Shown: one piece after another, positions 18,788 through 28,253 of the stretch | Numbering within the stretch: position 1 is the first letter of the stretch | Layout of the letters: every line of letters begins with the position of its first letter | Origin: Nitrosomonadaceae bacterium | GTDB lineage: Bacteria > Pseudomonadota > Gammaproteobacteria > Burkholderiales > Nitrosomonadaceae | DNA: 54,776 bases | Direction of reading: 5' to 3' | Assembly (NCBI GenBank): GCA_919902625.1 | Contig: CAKKRO010000170.1 | Location: 1 to 54,776 of the forward strand | Notes under the pieces: model-generated | The model's input: the letters and a program-made list of their open reading frames with translations, nothing else | What the model was told of the DNA's origin: nothing | Database searches by the model: none | Position numbers and translations under genes: made by a program

Positions 18788-18805
18788 CGATTCCAGGAAT
18801 CGGCT
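18785..18805. repeat. perfect 10-bp inverted repeat at the clpA 3' end
   Basis: AGCCGATTCC and GGAATCGGCT flank a single central A, five bases past the clpA stop. On the minus strand it forms a hairpin, but no T tract follows, so a terminator function is only possible. Confidence 0.5.
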
Positions 18806-18810
18806 ATCCA

Positions 18811-21066
18811 TCAAATGACTACAGCTTCTTCCTCAAACAAAAGAATAACTTTGTCATTACTGTCTATATCAACAGTTACCTTGCCGCCATTGACCAGACG
18901 CCCGAATAGCAATTCATCGGCTAATGCGCTACGAATGGTATCCTGGATGAGACGCTCCATAGGGCGCGCGCCCATCAGTGGATCAAAACCATTCTTTGCC
19001 AGATAATTATGCAATTCTTCAGTAAATGTTGCTTCAACTTTCTTTTCATGCAGTTGTGTTTCGAGTTGAATCAGGAACTTATCAGTTACCCGCAGAATAA
19101 CTTCCCGATCTAAAGGAGCAAATGAAATCATCGCATCCAGCCGGTTACGAAATTCGGGAGTGAATAATTTTTTGATATCAGCCAGTTCATCACCTGCAAA
19201 TTTTGCTTGTGTAAATCCAATCGAAGCCTTGGTGAGAGATTCAGCGCCTGCATTTGTTGTCATGATAATGATTACATTACGAAAATCTGCTTTGCGTCCA
19301 TTATTGTCTGTCAGCGTGCCGTAATCCATGACCTGTAACAGAATATTAAAAATATCGGTGTGCGCTTTTTCAATTTCATCCAGTAATAAAACTGAGTAAG
19401 GATGTTTAATCACTGTTTCCGTCAATAATCCACCCTGATCATAACCCACATACCCTGGCGGTGCGCCAATCAAGCGGGACACCGCGTGGCGTTCCATATA
19501 TTCAGACATATCGAAGCGATGCAAGTGAATACCCAATGCATAAGCCAACTGTTTCGCAACTTCCGTTTTCCCAACTCCTGTTGGGCCTGAAAAAAGAAAA
19601 GAACCCACCGGTTTTTGTGGATTGCCTAACCCGCTTCTCGCCATTTTGATGGCTGCAGTCAGTGAATTAATTGCATTATCCTGCCCAAAAACAATGGCTT
19701 TCATATCACGGCCCAGTGTTTTCAACTTGTTGCGATCATCCGTGGAAATATTCTGTGGAGGAATTCGTGCAATCTTGGCGACTACATTCTCAATTTCACT
19801 TTTACCAATAATTTTACGTTTCTTCGATTTTGGCAATATGCGCTGAGCAGCGCCCGCCTCATCCAGCACGTCAATTGCCTTGTCTGGTAAATGCCTATCA
19901 TTAATATAACGCTCTGATAATTCTGCCGCAGAGATCAGTGCACTGGCCGTATATTTAACTTTATGATGCTGCTCATAGCGTGACTTCAGGCCGCGTAAAA
20001 TAGCTATCGTTTCATCCACGCTGGGTTCGTTAACTTCAATCTGCTGAAAACGCCTTGACAAGGCATGATCTTTTTCAAAGATCCCGCGATATTCACTAAA
20101 AGTGGTTGCGCCAATACATCTTAATTGCCCAGTACTCAGAACCGGCTTCAAAAGATTTGACGCATCCAGAACACCACCCGAGGCAGCTCCAGCACCAATC
20201 AATGTATGAATTTCATCGATAAACAGAATAGCTGATGGATTATCAGCTAATTGTTTTAATAGTGTTTTTAAACGTTGCTCAAAATCTCCCCGATATTTGG
20301 TACCAGCCAGCAATGCCCCCATATCCAGCGCATAAATCTGATGCTTCAACAGTAATTCAGGGACATCTTCTTCCACAATGCGTTTTGCCAAACCTTCTGC
20401 AATTGCAGTTTTCCCGACACCCGCTTCACCAACCAACAAGGGGTTATTTTTACGCCGCCGGCATAAGGTTTGTATAACACGCTCAATCTCCTTTTCACGG
20501 CCTACCAAAGGATCAATTTTATTATTCAGTGCCAAGTGATTAAGATTTACCGTGTAATTCTCGAGCAGGCCACCAGAATTGGATTCTGGTTCACCATCCC
20601 CTTCATTTCCGGTTTTGGCATCATTTTCGTGCGGCACTTTCCGGATATTATGGGAAATATAGTTCACCACATCCAGCCGCGTTACACCCCGCTGATTCAG
20701 GAAATAAACTGCGTGCGAGTCTTTCTCACCAAATATTGATACCAGCACATTAGCACCAGTAACTTCTTTCTTTCCTGAGGACTGAACATGCAATATGGCT
20801 CGCTGAATAACGCGTTGAAAACCTAATGTCGGCTGTGTATCAACTTCTTCATGACCATTAATCACCGGTGTATGGTGCGCTATATGGTCCAGTAATACGG
20901 ATCGCAAATCTTCGATATCCACCAAGCAAGCATTTAACACTTCAGCAGCACTTGCGTTATCGAGCATTGCCAACAGTAAGTGCTCTACTGTAATGAATTC
21001 ATAGCGTTTTTGTCTGGACTCCACAAATGCCATATGCAAACTGACTTCTAAATCTGGAGCAATCAT
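18811..21066 (-). CDS. clpA: ATP-dependent Clp protease ATPase subunit ClpA
   Basis: ClpA is the AAA+ unfoldase that feeds substrates, including N-degron proteins delivered by ClpS, to the ClpP protease. The 751-residue protein has the N-terminal double Clp-N domain (1-150). AAA module 1 has Walker A GEAGVGKT near residue 213 and Walker B ILFIDEIHT. Module 2 has GPTGVGKT near 492 and VLLLDEIEKAH. The IGL-type ClpP loop is expected in module 2 but was not located with certainty. Its ATG follows the clpS stop by one base, so the two are translationally coupled. clpP is not in the window. Confidence 0.97.
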   Translation of the reverse strand: MIAPDLEVSLHMAFVESRQKRYEFITVEHLLLAMLDNASAAEVLNACLVDIEDLRSVLLDHIAHHTPVINGHEEVDTQPTLGFQRVIQRAILHVQSSGKKEVTGANVLVSIFGEKDSHAVYFLNQRGVTRLDVVNYISHNIRKVPHENDAKTGNEGDGEPESNSGGLLENYTVNLNHLALNNKIDPLVGREKEIERVIQTLCRRRKNNPLLVGEAGVGKTAIAEGLAKRIVEEDVPELLLKHQIYALDMGALLAGTKYRGDFEQRLKTLLKQLADNPSAILFIDEIHTLIGAGAASGGVLDASNLLKPVLSTGQLRCIGATTFSEYRGIFEKDHALSRRFQQIEVNEPSVDETIAILRGLKSRYEQHHKVKYTASALISAAELSERYINDRHLPDKAIDVLDEAGAAQRILPKSKKRKIIGKSEIENVVAKIARIPPQNISTDDRNKLKTLGRDMKAIVFGQDNAINSLTAAIKMARSGLGNPQKPVGSFLFSGPTGVGKTEVAKQLAYALGIHLHRFDMSEYMERHAVSRLIGAPPGYVGYDQGGLLTETVIKHPYSVLLLDEIEKAHTDIFNILLQVMDYGTLTDNNGRKADFRNVIIIMTTNAGAESLTKASIGFTQAKFAGDELADIKKLFTPEFRNRLDAMISFAPLDREVILRVTDKFLIQLETQLHEKKVEATFTEELHNYLAKNGFDPLMGARPMERLIQDTIRSALADELLFGRLVNGGKVTVDIDSNDKVILLFEEEAVVI

Positions 21067-21067
21067 T

Positions 21068-21382
21068 TCAGTTTTCCTCCATTACACACCTGAGCGGGTG
21101 CTGATTTATTCGCGCAAACTTAACTACCTGACTAACCTTGGTATTTGCAATATCACTCGGGTATATACCACACACACCGACTCCCTCCGTATGCACTTTT
21201 AACATTATTCGTGTTGCCTGTTCTTGATTCATGGAAAAAAATATCTTTAACACCTCAATAACAAATTCCATCGGTGTAAAATCATCATTCAATAATAAGA
21301 TTTTATACATTGGAGGAGATTTCTGCTTAATCTTCTCCTGCGTGAGAATAACGGCCTCTGAGCCACTTTTAGTCATCACCAT
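21068..21382 (-). CDS. clpS: ATP-dependent Clp protease adaptor ClpS
   Basis: ClpS recognises N-terminal degradation signals and hands substrates to ClpA. The core begins KILLLNDDFTPMEFVIEVL, in which the LLNDDFTPMEFV stretch forms the N-end pocket. VHTEGVGVCGIY and the C-terminal HPLRCVMEEN complete the family signature. At 104 residues it is typical, with an unstructured N-terminal tail of about 25 residues. The start is preceded by AGGG. It is the first gene of the clpS-clpA pair. Confidence 0.96.
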   Translation of the reverse strand: MVMTKSGSEAVILTQEKIKQKSPPMYKILLLNDDFTPMEFVIEVLKIFFSMNQEQATRIMLKVHTEGVGVCGIYPSDIANTKVSQVVKFARINQHPLRCVMEEN

Positions 21383-21523
21383 TTTCCCTACTACTATCTA
21401 TTCATAAAACCATATTAATACAGAATACTCTCTCTGCTATCGACATATTTGACGATTACGACAAAATTTTCAAGTATCTTGAGGCAATTACTCAATTCTT
21501 GCATACAAATATAGTGTAACCGC

Positions 21524-21552
21524 TTGACTTTAACCCCGGATTTGCGTAAAAC
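21524..21552 (+). promoter_or_regulatory. candidate promoter of the cold-shock gene
   Basis: TTGACT (21524-21529) and TAAAAC (21547-21552) are 17 bases apart. A start just downstream would leave a leader of about 105-110 bases before the cold-shock gene. Long leaders are usual for cold-shock mRNAs, where the leader controls translation. Confidence 0.45.
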
Positions 21553-21666
21553 AGTATGTGGCGTTTGGCTTCAAGTTCTCTGCGGTACCAGTTTTATCCG
21601 TTAATGGTCTTGAAATTCAAATAGTGTTAGGGTTTCCGGCCCAGTTTCTTAATATAGGAAGTAGAA

Positions 21667-21870
21667 ATGGCAACAGGTACAGTAAAATGGTTCAATGATT
21701 CCAAAGGTTTTGGTTTTATTACTCCTGACGATGGTAGCGAAGATTTATTTGCACACTTTTCGGCAATCAACATGTCTGGATTTAAAACCCTTAAAGAAGG
21801 TCAAAAAGTGAGCTTTGATGTCACTCAAGGCCCGAAAGGAAAACAAGCCTCTAATATCCAATCCGCTTAA
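21667..21870 (+). CDS. cold-shock protein, CspA family
   Basis: This is a single cold-shock domain of 67 residues that binds single-stranded RNA and DNA as an RNA chaperone. Both nucleic-acid-binding motifs are intact: KGFGFIT (13-19) and DLFAHFS (26-32). The ATG follows AGGAAG. It is a monocistronic gene with its own promoter candidate and a strong terminator. Whether it is cold-induced or constitutive cannot be told from sequence. Confidence 0.95.
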   Translation: MATGTVKWFNDSKGFGFITPDDGSEDLFAHFSAINMSGFKTLKEGQKVSFDVTQGPKGKQASNIQSA

Positions 21871-21939
21871 CTGTTTGTTCAGAAAACTGGCGTAGACTTA
21901 TTGACACAGTAAGATCATAAAGATATATAGCAGTCTATA

Positions 21940-21967
21940 CCCCTTGTCACCACGACAAGGGGTTTTT
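21940..21967 (+). terminator. Rho-independent terminator of the cold-shock gene
   Basis: A perfect 9-base-pair stem (CCCCTTGTC / GACAAGGGG) with the 5-base loop ACCAC is followed by TTTTT. It lies 69 bases after the cold-shock stop and 10 bases from the convergent icd stop. It may also serve icd, although the T tract exists only on the plus strand. Confidence 0.9.
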
Positions 21968-21977
21968 GTGTTTCTTA

Positions 21978-23228
21978 TCAATTCAAGCGCTCAATCATTG
22001 CATTGCCAAACATAGAGCAAGAAACTTGCTTGGCATCAGTCATTTGTCGTGCAAAATCATAAGTGACTATCTTGTCTTGGATAGTTACCTCCATTGCCCT
22101 GATAATCATGTCGGCCGCCTCCACCCAGCCCAAATGCCGCAACATCATCTCTGCCGACAAAATAATTGAACCTGGATTTACCTGATCTTTTCCGGCGTAT
22201 TTAGGTGCTGTACCATGGGTTGCTTCAAAGATTGCAACAGAATCACTCAGATTAGCTCCTGGTGCAATCCCTATCCCACCAACTTGTGCCGCCAGCGCAT
22301 CAGAAATGTAATCGCCATTCAAGTTCAAAGTCGCCACTACATCATATTCTTCCGGGCGTAGTAAAATTTGCTGTAAGAAAGCATCAGCAATTACATCTTT
22401 AATAATAACCCCGCCATTTTCTACCGGCAATTTCATCCAGGGGCCTCCATCCAGCAGCTCCGCCCCGAATTCCCCAGCAGCTAAAGCATAACCCCATTTC
22501 TTGAATGCCCCTTCAGTAAACTTCATGATATTACCTTTATGCACCAAAGTAACCGATTGACGCTGATTATCTATTGCATATTGAATTGCCTTCCGAACTA
22601 AACGCTCCGTACCCTCTTTTGAAACCGGTTTGATACCAATACCAGCAGTTTGAGGAAAGCGTATACTGGTTACTCCCATATCTTTAATCAGAAAATCAAT
22701 TACTTTCCTGGCAGATTCTGACTCCGCTTCCCACTCTATACCTGCATAGATATCCTCAGAATTTTCCCGGAAAATCACCATATCCGTTTTCTCTGGACTC
22801 TTTACCGGACTTGGCACACCGCTAAAATAACGCACGGGACGCAAACAAATATATAAATCCAGTTGCTGACGTAGCGCTACGTTAATCGAACGAATACCAC
22901 CACCAACCGGTGTTGTTAAAGGACCTTTAATTGAAACCACAAACTCTTTGGCTGCTTGCAAAGTCTCTTCCGGCAGCCATACATCAGGCCCGTAAATCTG
23001 TGTTGCTTTCTCACCTGCATAGATCTCCATCCATGAAATCCTGCGCCGCCCTCCATAAGCCTTCTCAACCGCCGAATCGACAACTCTCTGCATTACCGGA
23101 GTAATGTCAATACCAATACCATCCCCTTCAATAAAAGGAATAATGGGGTTATCGGGCACCTTTAATGAACGATCATCCTTGACCTGAATTTTCTTACCAT
23201 CAGGGGGTATTCTTATATGCTGATACAT
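21978..23228 (-). CDS. icd: NADP-dependent isocitrate dehydrogenase
   Basis: Icd oxidises isocitrate to 2-oxoglutarate with NADP+. The 416-residue protein is the E. coli-type enzyme. The substrate loop GGGIRSINVALRQ contains Ser114, equivalent to the kinase-controlled Ser113. The cofactor site ATHGTAPKYAGKDQVNPGS has the Lys-Tyr pair that selects NADP over NAD. In an organism with a biosynthetic TCA pathway it supplies 2-oxoglutarate and NADPH. It converges with the cold-shock gene. Confidence 0.97.
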   Translation of the reverse strand: MYQHIRIPPDGKKIQVKDDRSLKVPDNPIIPFIEGDGIGIDITPVMQRVVDSAVEKAYGGRRRISWMEIYAGEKATQIYGPDVWLPEETLQAAKEFVVSIKGPLTTPVGGGIRSINVALRQQLDLYICLRPVRYFSGVPSPVKSPEKTDMVIFRENSEDIYAGIEWEAESESARKVIDFLIKDMGVTSIRFPQTAGIGIKPVSKEGTERLVRKAIQYAIDNQRQSVTLVHKGNIMKFTEGAFKKWGYALAAGEFGAELLDGGPWMKLPVENGGVIIKDVIADAFLQQILLRPEEYDVVATLNLNGDYISDALAAQVGGIGIAPGANLSDSVAIFEATHGTAPKYAGKDQVNPGSIILSAEMMLRHLGWVEAADMIIRAMEVTIQDKIVTYDFARQMTDAKQVSCSMFGNAMIERLN

Positions 23229-23759
23229 GGCAGCTCCAACTGTTGGAATATCAAATGCAATTTATAAAACATAACTGGTTTATTTCAACTCCTACTGACT
23301 GATACAGACTGATTAATATTAATTCAAACTTCCATACTGCAGTATGAGCCAGTAAAACCGAGTAATTATCCTCTAATTCGAGAAAAACAGAGAACGGCAG
23401 AACCCGCTAAACCTCCGTGAAAGCTATATCACATTGAGAAATTACGACGCATAGTCTCTCTAGCCAGAACATCCTGCACAAGCATTATTATGAAAAAGCG
23501 GTATCTTCCCTCGCTCATTACAAGATGAATCATCTCAACCTGAAATAAACTTCAGATATTTCTAATTATATTATTATACGTACAAATAGGATGTCTTTCC
23601 ATGATGACCGGTAAGCTCGCCAATTACTGTTTGCCTGTTCAATCAAATATTAAAAACACGAACATGATTATTTAACCAGGAAATTCTTGAGCTGCATAAC
23701 GTAAACTGTAATATTGCATTTCATTTAATTGCCAGAATCACTTATATAGTAGCCGCATT
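23229..23759. other. intergenic region, icd to RpfE-type gene
   Basis: This 531-base AT-rich gap lies between two divergent genes. I see no convincing gene, tRNA or long repeat. Two close palindromes, ATTAATATTAAT (23312-23323) and CATACTGCAGTATG (23333-23346), about 90-110 bases upstream of the icd start, could be operator sites. The rest presumably holds the two promoters. Confidence 0.5.
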
Positions 23760-24809
23760 ATGACAATGAATTTAAGTCTTCTCATTCCCGATCTATTTTG
23801 GCCTGATATATCACAATCAGAAATTTATAATAATCTATCGATGCCATCTTTAGAAATACTGTTATCAAAAAGTATTTCTACCCGGAATCAGTCACAAGAC
23901 ATGGAATCATGGCTATGCAACGCATTTAATGTAGCAAAACAACAAAATAACTGGCCTATCGCACCCATAATGTTACATGCCGACGGATCCGGCCTGATGA
24001 GAGCCGGTAAAGATTTCTGGATGCGTGCCGATCCCGTGCATCTGCGCATTGAACAAAACCATATCATGTTAGCTGACAGTCAAGCTTTTCCGATTTCCAG
24101 AGAAGAAGCCGAACTCATCGTGCAAGATCTGAATCTTAATTTAAGCGATTACAATTTATCTTTCTTGCCATTATGCTCTGATCGCTGGTATATCCAAATG
24201 CCCAGAGCGCCGGAAATACAGACACACACACTCAGTCAGGTTACGTGCATGAACATTAATCATTTCTTGCCAACCGGCAATGAAAGCGTTATTTGGCATA
24301 AAATTTTTAATGAAATTCAGATGTTACTTCATGAACACCCAGTTAACCAAGCGCGTGAATCTCGTGGAGAATTGGCTATCAATAGTGTTTGGTTCTGGGG
24401 GGGCGGGAATATGCCCCAATTTATACAATCCCCGTATACCCATGTATGGAGCAATGATGACCTGTCTCGCTCACTGACATTAGCCAACAACACAAATCAT
24501 TCAAAGCTCCCTCTCAACGCTAATGAATGGCTACAAACTGAATTATCTGGAAATCATCTTGTGGTATTGGATGCATTACCTGGGAAAGCCAAATATAGAA
24601 ATGCCTATGGCTGGCGTGAAACACTGAAGGACATGGAACACAGTTGGTTCTCTCCGCTCCATGCGGCACTTAAAAAAGGGGAAATCAATCAACTGACCCT
24701 TACAATTCTCAATGAAACTTCATCTCAGGATTTTGTGATCACGCGCTCTAACTTATGGAAATTCTGGCTAGTCACGAAATCGCTTTCTTCTTATGCAATA
24801 AAACACTAG
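23760..24809 (+). CDS. RpfE-type regulatory protein (COG4255, phosphoglycerate-mutase-like)
   Basis: This 349-residue protein belongs to the uncharacterised family often named 'regulatory protein RpfE type' in betaproteobacteria. The start LSLLIPDLFWP, the central VWFWGGGNMPQF (about residue 213), LDALPGK and the late WFSPLHAAL stretch are recurrent in that family. The fold is thought to resemble cofactor-independent phosphoglycerate mutase, but I cannot identify the catalytic metal ligands, so activity is unknown. It has no signal peptide or membrane segment. An EAL-domain gene follows 85 bases downstream on the same strand. Related genes often neighbour recJ, which is absent here. Family call moderately sure; function unknown. 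Confidence 0.65.
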   Translation: MTMNLSLLIPDLFWPDISQSEIYNNLSMPSLEILLSKSISTRNQSQDMESWLCNAFNVAKQQNNWPIAPIMLHADGSGLMRAGKDFWMRADPVHLRIEQNHIMLADSQAFPISREEAELIVQDLNLNLSDYNLSFLPLCSDRWYIQMPRAPEIQTHTLSQVTCMNINHFLPTGNESVIWHKIFNEIQMLLHEHPVNQARESRGELAINSVWFWGGGNMPQFIQSPYTHVWSNDDLSRSLTLANNTNHSKLPLNANEWLQTELSGNHLVVLDALPGKAKYRNAYGWRETLKDMEHSWFSPLHAALKKGEINQLTLTILNETSSQDFVITRSNLWKFWLVTKSLSSYAIKH

Positions 24810-24894
24810 CCGAATGAACAAACATCACAATGTTATTTTATGTACGACAATGACGCACATTAAGAATCTCAGATATCAGGAATAAGGAATCATC

Positions 24895-26385
24895 GTGCAA
24901 AAAACATCTCTGTTCAATATTGTCAAACCTTATCTGGCAGCTTGTATTGCTCTAATACTTGCACTTACTCTCATAGCTGACAGATATTTTGTCAGTGGAA
25001 TCGCATTACACTGGTTAGCCGTATTAGAGCTTTCCTTAATCTCTGCACTGCTACTCACCATTATCCAAATAGCGCGTACAGAAAAAAATATCAAAAGCTA
25101 CTCGGATCAATTATCAGTTAGCAAGGAAAGGCTTGCAAATGAGATTAAACATCGGTTATGGGCTGAGAAAACAACCTCTGAAAGCAAAGTAAAATCACAG
25201 TTTATCGATGAAAATATTCCCGTCATGCTGGCCTATTTTAATATTGATCTACGTTGCCGTTACCATAATCGAATATTTCGTCGATGGTTTGGATTAAAGC
25301 CAGACCAGATAGATGGGCAATTTCTAAAAGAATTCTCAAGCGAAGAATTTTCTTCTGGTATTGAAGATTGTGTCGAAGATGTCCTGGCTGGAAAAACAGT
25401 ACATAACGAACGCATTCTTAAATCGACCAAAGGCTTCCCCTATATTTTCACGGAGCAATATATTCCACATCTCGACAACAAGGGGAAAACTATCGGCTTC
25501 TATACGCTACACACTCCTCGCGCACAAGAAAAGAACCGTCTCTCATCAAAAAATAAAGCGGCGAACCCGGTTAAACCAGAGCCTCAGAAACAAAACGAAA
25601 CATCTGCTACAAACCTCCGGGGTGTCCAGGCATCGAAAGCAGGAGTTACAGCCGCACGTATTGTGCAAGCAATTGAAGGGGGGGAATTTAATCTTTACTG
25701 CCAGAAAATAAGCCCTATTAAATCTACCGCCATCTCATCCTCGTATTATGAGATTCTGATTCGCATGAATGAAGAAGAAAACAACCTGATGCCCCCAGGT
25801 TCATTCTTACCCTTCGTCGATCAATTCAAAATGATGCCGCAACTGGATCGATGGGTAGTCAATCATATCGCACAATGGCTATCAGTTCGCCCAAGAGCTG
25901 ATTCGATATTTTGTCTTAATGTAGCCAGAGACACTTTAAGTGATCATACCTTCCCTGGTTTTATTCAAGATCAATTACAGAAATTGAATGTAGCTGCTTC
26001 AAATCTTTGCTTTGAGGTCGAAGCTTCGGATGCGGAAACCAATCCGGCAGACACTCTTATTTTCACGCAAAAGATTCGTGAACTAGGCTGCCTGGTCTCA
26101 TTATGCAGCTTTAGTCATAGCCCTGGCTCATTAGACCTGCTCGATAAAATGAGAATGGATTACTTGAAGATTGATGGAAGTCTGATTTGCAATATTCTTC
26201 GTGATGAAGATGACCTGGAAAAAGTAACAACCCTCAATCAACTGGCCCACAAAGCTAAGATTAAAACAATCGCTGAATTAGTTGAAACTGACGATATCAT
26301 CGCAAAATTACATGAGATCGGCGTCGATTATGCCCAAGGTTTTGGTATTGCAAAACCTCATCCGCTTAAAGAGCTCGAGTTATAA
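24895..26385 (+). CDS. membrane PAS-EAL protein, probably inactive as phosphodiesterase
   Basis: This 496-residue protein has two N-terminal membrane helices (about 10-58), a coiled linker, a PAS-like domain (about 105-210) and a C-terminal EAL domain (about 250-496). The EAL domain is degenerate. EAL is replaced by YEIL, and the metal-binding DDFGTG loop is replaced by CSFSHSPGS, so both key aspartates are missing. YLKIDGS, AELVET and QGFGIAKP are retained. It is therefore likely a c-di-GMP-binding or purely regulatory protein rather than an enzyme. The start is GTG after AAGGAA. It follows the RpfE-type gene and ends at a strong terminator. Confidence 0.85.
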   Translation: MQKTSLFNIVKPYLAACIALILALTLIADRYFVSGIALHWLAVLELSLISALLLTIIQIARTEKNIKSYSDQLSVSKERLANEIKHRLWAEKTTSESKVKSQFIDENIPVMLAYFNIDLRCRYHNRIFRRWFGLKPDQIDGQFLKEFSSEEFSSGIEDCVEDVLAGKTVHNERILKSTKGFPYIFTEQYIPHLDNKGKTIGFYTLHTPRAQEKNRLSSKNKAANPVKPEPQKQNETSATNLRGVQASKAGVTAARIVQAIEGGEFNLYCQKISPIKSTAISSSYYEILIRMNEEENNLMPPGSFLPFVDQFKMMPQLDRWVVNHIAQWLSVRPRADSIFCLNVARDTLSDHTFPGFIQDQLQKLNVAASNLCFEVEASDAETNPADTLIFTQKIRELGCLVSLCSFSHSPGSLDLLDKMRMDYLKIDGSLICNILRDEDDLEKVTTLNQLAHKAKIKTIAELVETDDIIAKLHEIGVDYAQGFGIAKPHPLKELEL

Positions 26386-26410
26386 ATCACATCAATCCAT
26401 ACTCAATAAA

Positions 26411-26447
26411 AAAAGAAGCAATCTCTTTAAATAATTGCTTCTTTTTT
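26411..26447. terminator. bidirectional Rho-independent terminator
   Basis: A perfect 12-base-pair stem (AAAAGAAGCAAT / ATTGCTTCTTTT) with an 11-base loop has an A tract before and a T tract after. It can therefore end both the plus-strand EAL gene and the minus-strand pnt operon, which converge here. Confidence 0.92.
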
Positions 26448-26481
26448 CAGAACCTGCCTGCAAATCTAACCGATCATCGTG

Positions 26482-27861
26482 TCATAGCGCTTTGACCATA
26501 TGTTCAACGACCTTCTTGGCATCTCCAAATATCATCATGGTCTTATCCATATAGAACAAATCATTATCCAGACCAGCGTAGCCAACGGCCATACTGCGTT
26601 TAACCACCATCACCGTACGCGCCTTATGCGCATCCAGTATAGGCATGCCATAGATTGGACTACCGGGAACATTGGCTGCCGGATTCACCACATCATTTGC
26701 ACCCAATACCAACACCACATCAGTATTCGAAAAGTCACTGTTGATCTCTTCCATTTCCAGAACTTGTTCATAAGGAATCTCGGCTTCTGCCAACAACACA
26801 TTCATGTGCCCTGGCATACGCCCGGCTACCGGATGAATCGCAAAACGCACATTAACCCCTTTTTCATGCAATAACTCAGCCAATTCTTTGACAGCATGTT
26901 GCGCCCTGGCTACCGCCAGACCATATCCTGGAACAATAATGACACTATCGGCATTACCCATCAAGAAAGCAGCATCTTCGGCACTCCCGCTACGGTATGT
27001 CTTCTGCACACCATCATCTACAACCGCCGTACCACCATCACTGCCAAAGCCGCCCAGTATGACGGATAGAAAGGGCCGATTCATGGCTTTACACATAATA
27101 TAGGAAAGAATTGCACCCGAACTGCCCACCAATGATCCCGCGATAATCAGCATCGGATTACCCAATGAGAAACCAATACCAGCCGCAGCCCAGCCAGAAT
27201 ATGAGTTAAGCATGGATATCACTACCGGCATATCGGCACCGCCAATAGGAATAATAATCAGGAATCCCAGGATGAAAGCGATGGCAGTCATTGCAATAAA
27301 TGCAGTCCAGTTTGTTGTTTCACTGAAGAAAAACCACAAACCAAATCCAACCATGAAGACTGCCAACAACAGATTAATCATATGCTGACCACTAAAAACT
27401 ATCGGCGTACCGCTCATACGTCCGGATAATTTCAAAAACGCAATGACTGAACCCGACCATGTCATGGCACCGATAAAGGTACCCAGGAATAACTCCAGCT
27501 TACTGCCTGCCGGTAGAATCTCCGGCAGACCGAATGAAACCGGATTATTAACCGCTGCAATCGCAATAAATACGGCGGCCAAACCCACCAGTGAATGCAT
27601 GAACGCCACCAGCTCCGGCATTGCTGTCATTTGCACACGTTGCGCAACCAGTGCGCCTATAACGCCACCCACCGCGATACAACCCAGAATCAACGGCCAG
27701 TTCACGGTAAGTGTCAGGGTTGTGGCGACAGCAATCGCCATACCCACCATCCCGAACAAATTTCCACGGCGCGCAGATTCGGGAGAGCTTAGGCCCTTTA
27801 GTGCCAGTATAAAAAATACTGAAGCCACTAAATATGCAAGTGCTACCATATTTGCTGACAT
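26482..27861 (-). CDS. pntB: NAD(P) transhydrogenase subunit beta PntB
   Basis: PntB holds most of the proton channel and the NADP(H)-binding domain III of proton-translocating transhydrogenase. The 459-residue protein has about nine membrane helices in the first 270 residues. The soluble domain has GYGLAVARAQH (nucleotide loop), HPVAGRMPGHMNVLLAEA and VLVLGANDVVNPAA, all standard for dIII. Its ATG directly abuts the pntAB stop codon (TAA-ATG). The enzyme uses proton-motive force to make NADPH, valuable for an autotroph, which is inference here. Confidence 0.96.
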   Translation of the reverse strand: MSANMVALAYLVASVFFILALKGLSSPESARRGNLFGMVGMAIAVATTLTLTVNWPLILGCIAVGGVIGALVAQRVQMTAMPELVAFMHSLVGLAAVFIAIAAVNNPVSFGLPEILPAGSKLELFLGTFIGAMTWSGSVIAFLKLSGRMSGTPIVFSGQHMINLLLAVFMVGFGLWFFFSETTNWTAFIAMTAIAFILGFLIIIPIGGADMPVVISMLNSYSGWAAAGIGFSLGNPMLIIAGSLVGSSGAILSYIMCKAMNRPFLSVILGGFGSDGGTAVVDDGVQKTYRSGSAEDAAFLMGNADSVIIVPGYGLAVARAQHAVKELAELLHEKGVNVRFAIHPVAGRMPGHMNVLLAEAEIPYEQVLEMEEINSDFSNTDVVLVLGANDVVNPAANVPGSPIYGMPILDAHKARTVMVVKRSMAVGYAGLDNDLFYMDKTMMIFGDAKKVVEHMVKAL

Positions 27862-28170
27862 TTACGCATTTCCTTTTTTTTCTTTTTTCTTGAACATTTC
27901 CAGCATACGCTGACTCACCAGAAATCCACCAAAAACATTAATCGCGGCCAGTGTGACTGCAACAGCACCTAACCAGACTCCCCAGTCCGTTTCAGCCGGA
28001 CCGGCCGCTAACATCGCACCTACAAGAATAATGCCGGAAATTGCATTAGTCACTGACATCAAAGGTGTGTGCAAAGCGGGCGTAACATTCCATACGACAT
28101 GATAGCCAACAAAAATTGCCAGCACAAAAACTGTTAGATTGATAATAACTGGATCAATTTCACCAATCAT
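27862..28170 (-). CDS. pntAB: NAD(P) transhydrogenase subunit alpha part 2 (membrane)
   Basis: This is the small membrane subunit (domain IIa) of split-type transhydrogenase, as in Rhodospirillum rubrum. The 102 residues contain three to four membrane helices, with VIWNVTPALHTPLM-like sequence (here VVWNVTPALHTPLMSVTNAI) conserved in the family. It ends in a basic KKKEKKGNA tail. It lies between pntAA (83 bases upstream) and pntB (no gap). Confidence 0.95.
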   Translation of the reverse strand: MIGEIDPVIINLTVFVLAIFVGYHVVWNVTPALHTPLMSVTNAISGIILVGAMLAAGPAETDWGVWLGAVAVTLAAINVFGGFLVSQRMLEMFKKKEKKGNA

Positions 28171-28253
28171 GATTACTCCTTTAAAATTCGTTAGCTGTCC
28201 GTTCTAAACGTAACAATTGAATAGCACGATATTTTGCTTAAACTTGCCGTCAA

